Under the pieces are notes generated by a model that was not told the DNA's origin, ran no database searches, and was given only the letters and a program-made list of their open reading frames with translations. A stretch of 64,000 bases of DNA from Mucilaginibacter sp. JRF. GTDB taxonomy: Bacteria > Bacteroidota > Bacteroidia > Sphingobacteriales > Sphingobacteriaceae. Location of the stretch: contig NZ_JADFBY010000002.1 of NCBI RefSeq assembly GCF_015223065.1, positions 248,001-312,000 on the forward strand, read 5' to 3'. Position 1 is the stretch's first letter. Each line of letters begins with the position of its first letter. This document shows positions 57,937-64,000 of this stretch, piece by piece. The position numbers and the translations under genes are program-made.

Positions 57937-58671
57937 ATGCAAGCTAACACCATAAATTGCGGCCATTGCAGCGCCGAAGTATCTTATAGCTATTGCCAGC
58001 AATGCGGTCAGCCCGCCCAGTTGAAACGGATAGACGGGCACTACATACAGCACGAGGTACTGCACGTACTGCATTTTGAAAAGGGCATTCTCTATACCAT
58101 CCGCGAGCTATTGCTTAGGCCGGGTAAAAACATACGCACCTTTGTTATTGAAAATCGCAGCCGATTGGTTAAGCCCATCATTTTTATCATCCTGTCATCA
58201 TTACTATATACTATTATCAGTCACTTTTTTCATATTGATGAAGGGTACATAACCGTGAGGGATAAGGATAACCATGCTACCGGCTCCATTAACGCGTGGG
58301 TGCAAAGCCATTACGGATACGCCAATATTATAATGGGCATATTTATAGCGCTATGGCTGCAATTATTTTTTAGAAAGAGCAATTACAACTTTTTTGAGAT
58401 ACTGATACTGCTATGTTTTGTAATGGGCATGGATATGCTGATATTCTCGCTGTTCGCGGTAATTGAGGGTATCACTGCTTATAAAACAATGGCTTTCTCG
58501 GCAGTTTTTAGCCTGGGTTACTCGGCATGGGCCATTGGCGATTTTTTTAACAGCGGGAAAAAGATAGGGCGTTATTTTAAGGCCATTGCTGCTTACCTGT
58601 TAGGTATGTTAACATTCAGCATAGCTGTATTGGTTTTAAGCCTGATGATAGATACGATTATAAAACACTAA
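57937..58671 (+). CDS. DUF3667 domain-containing membrane protein
   Basis: This 244-residue protein begins MQANTINCGHCSAEVSYSYC and has a zinc-ribbon pair CGHC...CQQCGQP in its first 25 residues. DUF3667 follows (DGHYIQHEVLHVLHFEKGIL, RELLLRPGKNIRTFVIENRS), then about four helices. Function unknown; the family is frequent in Bacteroidota. ATG 57937 is chosen because it starts directly before the zinc ribbon; 57916 is an alternative. Confidence 0.87.
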   Translation: MQANTINCGHCSAEVSYSYCQQCGQPAQLKRIDGHYIQHEVLHVLHFEKGILYTIRELLLRPGKNIRTFVIENRSRLVKPIIFIILSSLLYTIISHFFHIDEGYITVRDKDNHATGSINAWVQSHYGYANIIMGIFIALWLQLFFRKSNYNFFEILILLCFVMGMDMLIFSLFAVIEGITAYKTMAFSAVFSLGYSAWAIGDFFNSGKKIGRYFKAIAAYLLGMLTFSIAVLVLSLMIDTIIKH

Positions 58672-58694
58672 CCCAAATCATATTACAATTCGCG

Positions 58695-58730
58695 GCAAAG
58701 CCTCACCATGTGGTGAGGCTTTGCGCTTTT
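58695..58730. terminator. Bidirectional terminator
   Basis: GCAAAGCCTCACC (58695-58707) pairs perfectly with GGTGAGGCTTTGC (58712-58724) around ATGT, with CTTTT following on the plus strand. It lies between two convergent genes. Confidence 0.9.
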
Positions 58731-58733
58731 ATA

Positions 58734-59903
58734 TCAATTCACCTCCAGCAGATCCTTCTCCGGCAGTTTCGGGAATTTGCCGTGCGGTTCGCGCTGGTAC
58801 CAGTAGGCCACCGTTATAATGTCCGATTTTTGGGCGAGGTATCTGCCGCCATCGCGCCAGCCCAGGTCCTGTATGGTTACCTTCAAATCCTTATCAAACC
58901 TAACCGGGTCCATAATATGCCAGCGGTACATGCCAAAACGTTGCTGTGCCTTGTAAGCACCATCAGGTCGTATCACCTGGTGTAAACCGGCATAGGGGGT
59001 GGTAAACTCGGTGTACTTGCCGCCGCGGTCAAAATTGTACGATCCGCAGAAATAATCCTCCGTGCCTGTGCCTGCTATGGTCGGGTATTCCTTATCGCCA
59101 TCCATAAAAAATTTGATCTCGCCTTCGCCCCACCAGCCATTATTGTTTACACCGATGCCCATATACGTACCCACGTACTGACCTTTGCCCTTAACGCCAT
59201 CCAATATGGTATGTAATGATGTGCTGTTCGGGTTCGAGCGGCGGTATTGGGCATGAAAGTACGCCTCATCATCGCCAATGGTAGTAAGGGTATAGTTGAT
59301 CTGGTAATACAAACGCATGGGTTCGGCCTTGTTGATATTCTCCAAGGTTACCCTGCATTTTTTGCGAAAAGGCATCTTCCAGTAACAGTTAAACGCGCTA
59401 CCCGGATTCACCGTTACCGGCAATGAATTTAGCGGCGCATACTCATTCCCCCAACCCATCCCAAAAAAGGCACCCACCGGCGACTCAACAGATGGTTCGG
59501 TTTCATCATCCCAATAAAAACGAAGTATGGAGAATTGCCAGTTACCGGTTGGTGTCATCCATATTTGTTGTATGGCGCCGGGGCCTTCCATTTCGGCAAT
59601 GGTAATGGTTTCGCCGGGGTTTACTATAATAAATGGGTTTACCTTCCAGCCTATACCCAGATCGCGGGCCTCATTGGCGGCGTTGGCCACGTTGCGCTGC
59701 CCTTTGTTCTTAACCGGATCGGCCATGGCGCCCTTACCCTTGCCGCCGGTAAAATTCTCCGGACTAATAGAGCGAGTCTTAGCGTCGGACATGCGCGACA
59801 GATTGCCCAGGTTCATATCCAGTCCGTTAAATTTTTCGGGTTGCTGGGCTTTGGCGGTTATGCAGGTAGCGGCAGCCAACAGGGCGAGGAGCAGTTTTTT
59901 CAT
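58734..59903 (-). CDS. DUF2961 / glycoside hydrolase family 172 protein
   Basis: Secreted 389-residue protein: signal peptide MKKLLLALLAAATCITAKAQ, then the DUF2961 fold. Diagnostic stretches are GPGAIQQIWMT, FYWDDETEPSVESPVGAFFG, GEGEIKFFMDGDKEYPTIAG and TGTEDYFCGSYNF; the glutamates in GEGEIKF and GTEDYF are the expected catalytic residues of GH172. Characterised GH172 enzymes act on fructose dianhydrides and D-arabinans; the substrate here is unknown. It stands alone, without SusC/D neighbours. Confidence 0.9.
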   Translation of the reverse strand: MKKLLLALLAAATCITAKAQQPEKFNGLDMNLGNLSRMSDAKTRSISPENFTGGKGKGAMADPVKNKGQRNVANAANEARDLGIGWKVNPFIIVNPGETITIAEMEGPGAIQQIWMTPTGNWQFSILRFYWDDETEPSVESPVGAFFGMGWGNEYAPLNSLPVTVNPGSAFNCYWKMPFRKKCRVTLENINKAEPMRLYYQINYTLTTIGDDEAYFHAQYRRSNPNSTSLHTILDGVKGKGQYVGTYMGIGVNNNGWWGEGEIKFFMDGDKEYPTIAGTGTEDYFCGSYNFDRGGKYTEFTTPYAGLHQVIRPDGAYKAQQRFGMYRWHIMDPVRFDKDLKVTIQDLGWRDGGRYLAQKSDIITVAYWYQREPHGKFPKLPEKDLLEVN

Positions 59904-59919
59904 AAGCGGTATCTGTTAA

Positions 59920-59957
59920 AAATAATTGGCAAGCCGCAGGGTTAACCTTGGCTTGCC
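59920..59957 (-). terminator. Terminator after the small lipoprotein gene
   Basis: GGCAAGCC (59928-59935) pairs with GGCTTGCC (59950-59957), with the inner AGGGTTAACCT adding pairs. On the minus strand it runs into AATTATTTTTAAC. Confidence 0.8.
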
Positions 59958-60002
59958 TCAAATTAACGGATATTGAAAAACTTTAGCAACCCCGCGCGGC
60001 AA

Positions 60003-60386
60003 TCAATTAAAACTGATCTCCGTAGGGCCCGATACTCGCTCCACATGGCAGGCACATTTACCGCCTGATACTTTAACGGTATCCTTACGGCTAACATTGG
60101 TGGCACTGTCTGTAGCGGTAAGTTCAATATCGTCGCCGCCTTCTGTCAGTTTTTTAAGGTCACCATCATCAACAACGGTAAAGGTAGTGCCTGTGGTTTG
60201 ATCCTTACGGGTAAGGTTTTGACCGCTGCGCAGGTTAACGGCCTTAAAATCCTTAACGGGTTTGTTGTAGGTAACGGGCACGCTGGCAAACATCATGGTG
60301 CAGGCCTTGTCGGGGCATTTTTCTTCGGATTTGTTACAGGTGTTTATAGCCAGTACGGCTAAAAGCATGATGGGTAACTTGGTCAT
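60003..60386 (-). CDS. Small secreted lipoprotein, CHV-motif paralog A
   Basis: This 127-residue protein of unknown function has a weak lipobox (AVLAINTC) after a short hydrophobic leader, a CPDKAC motif right after it, and a C-terminal GGKCACHVERVSGPTEISF. The middle is beta-rich (VNLRSGQNLTRKD, GGDDIELTATDSATNVSRKDTVKV). It is clearly homologous to 60627-61046: same CxDKxCT, same GGDDIxxTATDSA, same C-terminal block. The paired cysteines suggest a disulfide or metal site. Confidence 0.8.
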   Translation of the reverse strand: MTKLPIMLLAVLAINTCNKSEEKCPDKACTMMFASVPVTYNKPVKDFKAVNLRSGQNLTRKDQTTGTTFTVVDDGDLKKLTEGGDDIELTATDSATNVSRKDTVKVSGGKCACHVERVSGPTEISFN

Positions 60387-60405
60387 GGTGATGGTGGGGA
60401 TTAGT

Positions 60406-60438
60406 TAAAAAATGGCCCGGCTTATTTAAGGCCGGGCC
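60406..60438 (-). terminator. Terminator between small lipoprotein paralogs
   Basis: GGCCCGGC (60414-60421) pairs with GCCGGGCC (60431-60438) around a 9-base loop. AAAAAA at 60407-60412 gives the T-run on the minus strand. It follows the remnant gene. Confidence 0.88.
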
Positions 60439-60477
60439 TCACAACAATTAAACACTATTTATAGAGAATAGTTCTGC

Positions 60478-60609
60478 TTAGTTGAACCGCACTTCGTCCG
60501 GTACTGAAAGTTTTTCTACATGACAGACGCACTCACCGCCCGATATTACTACCGAGGTATTGTGCACCTGATCGGTAATGCTATCGGCGATGATGGCTGT
60601 CTTTTTCAT
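60478..60609 (-). pseudogene. Remnant of a third CHV-motif lipoprotein paralog
   Basis: This 43-codon frame starts MKKTAIIADSITDQVHNTSV and ends GGECVCHVEKLSVPDEVRF. The end matches the C-terminus of its two neighbours (GGKCACHVxxxSGPxxxxF). The whole N-terminal part, signal peptide, CxDKxC and TATDSA region are missing, so it looks like the 3' end of a decayed copy. It could alternatively be a very small cytoplasmic protein, but I see no support for that. Confidence 0.6.
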
Positions 60610-60626
60610 AGGATGTAGGGTAGGTG

Positions 60627-61046
60627 TTAATCGAACTGCACCGTATCGGGGCCCGATAGTTTTTGTACATGGCAAGCGCATTTACCGCCCGCAACCTTTA
60701 TGGTGGTTGCTTTGGTTTGAGTGCCTGCGCTGTCAGTCGCGGTTATCAAAATATCATCTCCGCTTTCCGATAATGTTTTGGTTGATAGATCATCAATAAT
60801 AAGATATCCGCCGGGTACCATATCCAGCATAGCTGATGTACTACGGTCAACCGGTTGGTTTGTACGTTTATTAATAACGGTTATTATGCTTAACGGTTCG
60901 CCTTTGCCGTTCTTGTTTTTAAACAGCATGGTTATCATGGCGAATTCTTCAGTACAAACCTTATCCTGGCAGGTTGATACGCTCTTTTTTCCGCATGATA
61001 ATAGCAGAGTAGAAGCAATTGCGAATAGTAAAATTCTTTTAAGCAT
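60627..61046 (-). CDS. Small secreted lipoprotein, CHV-motif paralog B
   Basis: This 139-residue protein has a clear lipoprotein signal (MLKRILLFAIASTLLLSC, lipobox LLSC), CQDKVC shortly after, a beta-rich middle (VDRSTSAMLDMVPGGYLIID) and SGDDILITATDSAGTQTKAT, then the C-terminal GGKCACHVQKLSGPDTVQF. Unknown function; paralog of 60003-60386 and of the remnant at 60478-60609. Outer-membrane or periplasmic location is expected. Confidence 0.82.
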   Translation of the reverse strand: MLKRILLFAIASTLLLSCGKKSVSTCQDKVCTEEFAMITMLFKNKNGKGEPLSIITVINKRTNQPVDRSTSAMLDMVPGGYLIIDDLSTKTLSESGDDILITATDSAGTQTKATTIKVAGGKCACHVQKLSGPDTVQFD

Positions 61047-61108
61047 ATTTAGGTTTTATAGCCATTACGCATTGGCGCGCAATTACGCTACAAGCATGAC
61101 TAAAAAAC

Positions 61109-61726
61109 TTATTCTTTTGCGGGGATAACTTCAACCTCGGCCACGGGGCTAAACAGGTAGATACGGCGGGTGGCTACTTCTACGCATTTGTATCGCTTGC
61201 GCAGCTTTTCGCCTTTTTGAAATACACGGCCATCCTTTAGTTTGAACAGGGTATTCACCGCTATTTTTTCGACGGTGTGTATGGCCTCCTTCGGTTCATC
61301 ATATAATCGTAGCGAACGGTACAGGTTAAGGTCAGAACAGCTTGATGCCGCCGGGTTATTCAGGTAGCGCACAATGGCCTGCTTAACATCCGCCGGAAAA
61401 ACATCCTTCTCGAAAAAAGGCTGCATCATCTTCTTAAAATTGTTCTTCCACTCGGTGCCGTGGGGCTTGGCTTTGTGCTTGTGCTCGTTCCAGGTATGCA
61501 GGTGCGCGAACTCGTGCACGGTAGTAACCAAAAAAGCGTATGGATTTAAATTGAAGTTTACCGATATACGATGCCCCTTACCATCAAACGGCGGACGGTA
61601 ATCGCCAAACTTACTGCTGCGCCCGCGCGATATTTTAAATTCGCATTTAAAATGATCTATCCAGCGGCCAATAAGCGGCGCGGCATCAGGGGGCATGTAA
61701 CGTGCAAGAATTTGTACTTTATCCAA
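61109..61726 (-). CDS. SprT-like zinc metalloprotease-domain protein
   Basis: This 205-residue protein has an HExxH-type motif in VTTVHEFAHLHTWNEHKHKA (about residues 88-107) and the SprT-like layout of an N-terminal helical region and a catalytic centre. GTEWKNNFKKMMQPF follows the active site, as in SprT/Spartan relatives. No zinc ribbon is obvious at the C-terminus. The role is unknown; eukaryotic relatives process DNA-protein crosslinks, which cannot be transferred here. Confidence 0.85.
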   Translation of the reverse strand: MDKVQILARYMPPDAAPLIGRWIDHFKCEFKISRGRSSKFGDYRPPFDGKGHRISVNFNLNPYAFLVTTVHEFAHLHTWNEHKHKAKPHGTEWKNNFKKMMQPFFEKDVFPADVKQAIVRYLNNPAASSCSDLNLYRSLRLYDEPKEAIHTVEKIAVNTLFKLKDGRVFQKGEKLRKRYKCVEVATRRIYLFSPVAEVEVIPAKE

Positions 61727-61762
61727 AGGTAACCTCTGTGTGCAAAGATACTAACCCACAGC

Positions 61763-63877
61763 CTATTTTAAAAGCTGGTAGGTAATAAAGGCCACGCCGT
61801 AGGCCAGCACCGTCATATAAGCGAATTGTATGGCGGGCCATTTCCAGCTCTTGGTTTCGCGGTATACCGTGGCTACCGTACTGGCGCATTGCATGGCAAA
61901 GGCATAAAACATCATGAGCGAAAATGCCGAGGCCAGGTTAAACACCGGCAGCCCGGTTTGCGGGTTACGGGCGCTTGCCATTTTTTCCTGTACGGATTGT
62001 ATGTTATCCGTATCGCCCTCCACGCTGTAAATGGTTGCCATGGTACCCACAAAAACCTCGCGGGCGGCAAATGAGGTGATAATGGCAATGCCTATCTTCC
62101 AATCGTAACCCAATGGTTTTATTACCGGCTCAATGGTATGGCCAAGCATACCGGCGTAGGAGTTCTCCAGCTTTTCAGACGCGATTATGCGGTCGATATC
62201 TTCCTGGGTGTTGGTTTTTTTGTATTCGGCGCTGCTGTATTTCTGCTCTATCTGCTCAAACCTATCGCCCGGGCCGTATGAGGCCAGTACCCATAGTACA
62301 ATGGATACGGCAATGATCACCTTACCGGCCTGTATAACAAAGGCTTTTGAGCGATCGTACATCGCGAAGGCTACGTTCTTCCACCTCGGCATACGGTAAA
62401 CGGGCAGCTCCATAATAAAGTAACCACGCTCGCGTACCTTAAGGATGAATTTTAGTACGAATGCCACAATAATGGCCGATACCAAACTGAAAACATAGAT
62501 AGCCGTAAGCACCAAACCCTGCATGTTAAATATTCCCCAAACCGAACGGTCGGGTACTACAAGGGCGATAAGCAGGGTGTACACCGGTAAACGTGCTGAG
62601 CAGGCTACCAGTGGGGTAACCATTATGGTGATCATCCTGTCTTTCCAGTTCTCGATGGTGCGGGTACCCATAATGGATGGTACGGCGCAGGCAAAACCGC
62701 CAATAAGCGGCACTACCGATTTTCCGTTCAGGCCTACCTTACGCATCAGCTTATCCATCATGAATGTAACGCGCGACATGTAGCCCGTATCTTCCAATAT
62801 GGATATAAAAGCGAACAGGATAGCGATTTGCGGGATGAATACCAGTACTCCGCTTAATCCGGCTAAAACACCATCAATAAGCAGACTCGCCAGCGGGCCT
62901 TCGGGTATTATGTTACGCATGGCATCCTCAGCTAAAACAAACAGTGTTTCAATGAGGTCCATCGGGTAGGATGACCATGCGAATATCGACTGAAATATAA
63001 AAAGCAATATGGCCATGAAGATCACAAAGCCCCAAAGCTTGTGCGTTAGTATATGGTCAATTTTATTGCTGAAGGTTTCGTGCTGCGCGGCTTCGGGCGT
63101 TTTAACCGTATCGTACAGCAAATCATTTATAAAATTATAGCGGGCAACAGTTTCGGCAGCCTGCGCTTTTTGCGAGTGGAATGAATGCTCCTGCTCCAGG
63201 GTTTCAATACGGTCGCTTTGCTCGTTCGTTAAATAACGCAGGTGCTCGTGCTGGTGCGCTAACTGCAATGCCAGGTAAGGGTTATCAACCTGTAATTCAT
63301 CGCTTATTTGCCCTATCAATTCCGGCGCGAAAACATTTACGTCGATACTATCAGGTTGCAGGGCAATTTTGTTGGCGTAGGCAATGGCTTGTTTTAGTTC
63401 GGCAATGCCCTCGCCTTTGCGCACAGCCATAGGTACTACGGGTACGCCAAGTTTTTTTGAGAATTGCTCAACATCAATTTGTATGGCCGATGCGCGGGCC
63501 ATATCCATCATATTGAGGGCCACGATAACCGGTATCTTTAAATCGGCTATCTGGGTATATAGTAACAGGTTACGTTTAAGGTTGGTGGCATCCAGTATAA
63601 CAACCACCAGATCGGGGCGGGCGGTGTCTATCTTATCGGCCAGTACCGAAAATACAATGGATTCGTCTTTACTTTTTGGGTAGAGGCTATAAGTGCCGGG
63701 CAGATCCACCACTTCGGCGTGGCGACCATCGGGCAGTTGCATTGTGCCTGTTTTTTTATCGACAGTAACACCCGGAAAATTGCCTATTTTTTGATTTAAG
63801 CCGGTAAGTACGTTAAATAGGCTTGATTTACCTGTGTTGGGGTTTCCGGCTAATGCTACGCGTATATCGGCTTTCAA
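61763..63877 (-). CDS. feoB: Ferrous iron transport protein B
   Basis: Fe2+ importer of 704 residues. The N-terminal G domain has G1 GNPNTGKSS (11-19), G2/G3 around DLPGTYSLYPKS and G4 NMMD. A helical spacer follows, then about 8-11 membrane helices with the two Gate motifs: PLIGGFACAVPSIMGTRTI and FAAREVFVGTMATIYSVE. The C-terminus ends near AFITYQLLK without a long cysteine-rich tail. It starts 10 bases after the feoA stop. Confidence 0.97.
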   Translation of the reverse strand: MKADIRVALAGNPNTGKSSLFNVLTGLNQKIGNFPGVTVDKKTGTMQLPDGRHAEVVDLPGTYSLYPKSKDESIVFSVLADKIDTARPDLVVVILDATNLKRNLLLYTQIADLKIPVIVALNMMDMARASAIQIDVEQFSKKLGVPVVPMAVRKGEGIAELKQAIAYANKIALQPDSIDVNVFAPELIGQISDELQVDNPYLALQLAHQHEHLRYLTNEQSDRIETLEQEHSFHSQKAQAAETVARYNFINDLLYDTVKTPEAAQHETFSNKIDHILTHKLWGFVIFMAILLFIFQSIFAWSSYPMDLIETLFVLAEDAMRNIIPEGPLASLLIDGVLAGLSGVLVFIPQIAILFAFISILEDTGYMSRVTFMMDKLMRKVGLNGKSVVPLIGGFACAVPSIMGTRTIENWKDRMITIMVTPLVACSARLPVYTLLIALVVPDRSVWGIFNMQGLVLTAIYVFSLVSAIIVAFVLKFILKVRERGYFIMELPVYRMPRWKNVAFAMYDRSKAFVIQAGKVIIAVSIVLWVLASYGPGDRFEQIEQKYSSAEYKKTNTQEDIDRIIASEKLENSYAGMLGHTIEPVIKPLGYDWKIGIAIITSFAAREVFVGTMATIYSVEGDTDNIQSVQEKMASARNPQTGLPVFNLASAFSLMMFYAFAMQCASTVATVYRETKSWKWPAIQFAYMTVLAYGVAFITYQLLK

Positions 63878-63887
63878 ATCGTAAAAA

Positions 63888-64000
63888 CTATTGTAAAATG
63901 ATGGTTGATGCTTCCAGCTTGCGGAGGCTTAACTGGTAGCCTGAAACAGTTATCGCTATAGGGTCGCCAAGTGGGGCAACGCGGGTAACCTTTATAGTTT
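63888..64000 (-). CDS. feoA: Ferrous iron transport protein A, C-terminal part (runs off the window)
   Basis: I translated the minus strand from the window edge. The frame reads VTRVAPLGDPIAITVSGYQL and continues SLRKLEASTIILQ before a TAG stop. The PLGDPIxIxxxGYxLSLRKxEA pattern is the SH3-like core of FeoA. The start lies outside the window. The adjacent feoB on the same strand supports the call. Confidence 0.9.
   Translation of the reverse strand, partial: TIKVTRVAPLGDPIAITVSGYQLSLRKLEASTIILQ

Overview
The window is chromosomal DNA from a member of the Bacteroidota, most likely family Sphingobacteriaceae (Mucilaginibacter/Pedobacter-like). The assignment rests on gene content and style: an ECF sigma / FecR / STN-type SusC set, DUF2490, DUF3667 and DUF4230 proteins, a histone H1-like small protein, an isolated atpD-atpC pair, a murF-less division/cell-wall cluster, and promoter-like TAnnTTTG elements close to start codons. 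No rRNA, tRNA, CRISPR array, prophage or transposase gene was recognised. Both ends cut genes: a SusC-type receptor at the left and feoA at the right.

Layout. 1-2.1 kb: SusC start, FecR anti-sigma and ECF sigma factor, all minus strand. 2.2-10.9 kb, plus strand: repeats, an ABC exporter pair, a DUF2490 protein, enolase, GMP synthase, a periplasmic-binding-like lipoprotein and an RsmB-type rRNA methyltransferase. 10.9-22.8 kb: transporters (MarC, MFS, two APC permeases), a response regulator, a membrane pyrophosphatase, a PBP4-type peptidase, DUF4230, OsmC and an Old Yellow Enzyme. 22.9-35.8 kb: a complete branched-chain amino acid block on the minus strand, ilvD-ilvB-ilvN-ilvC-leuC-leuD-leuB-leuA-ilvA in transcription order, lacking only the aminotransferase. 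A GxxExxY gene and a methyltransferase gene sit inside it. 36.1-38.0 kb: atpD-atpC. 38.4-39.5 kb: dapA and a histone H1-like gene. 39.8-56.2 kb: the dcw cluster on the minus strand, mraZ-rsmH-ftsL-ftsI-murE-(four-helix gene)-mraY-murD-ftsW-murG-murC-ftsQ-ftsA-ftsZ. 56.5-64 kb: mixed genes, including a LuxR regulator, a GH172-type protein, three tandem small lipoprotein paralogs (one a remnant), a SprT-like protein and feoA-feoB.

The genes fit together as growth functions: isoleucine, valine and leucine supply, meso-diaminopimelate supply (dapA) feeding MurE, whose DNPR motif indicates the mDAP type, and the full lipid II and septum machinery.

The most unusual feature is the punctuation between genes. 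Most wider gaps in the ilv-leu and dcw blocks hold imperfect inverted repeats built from short degenerate words, in several unrelated families. Two of these inverted repeats enclose an AT-rich small-protein gene (four-helix bundle; GxxExxY) inside an otherwise conserved operon, resembling the intervening sequences of 23S rRNA genes. A further palindromic family runs in frame into the ends of IlvN, MurG and LeuD.
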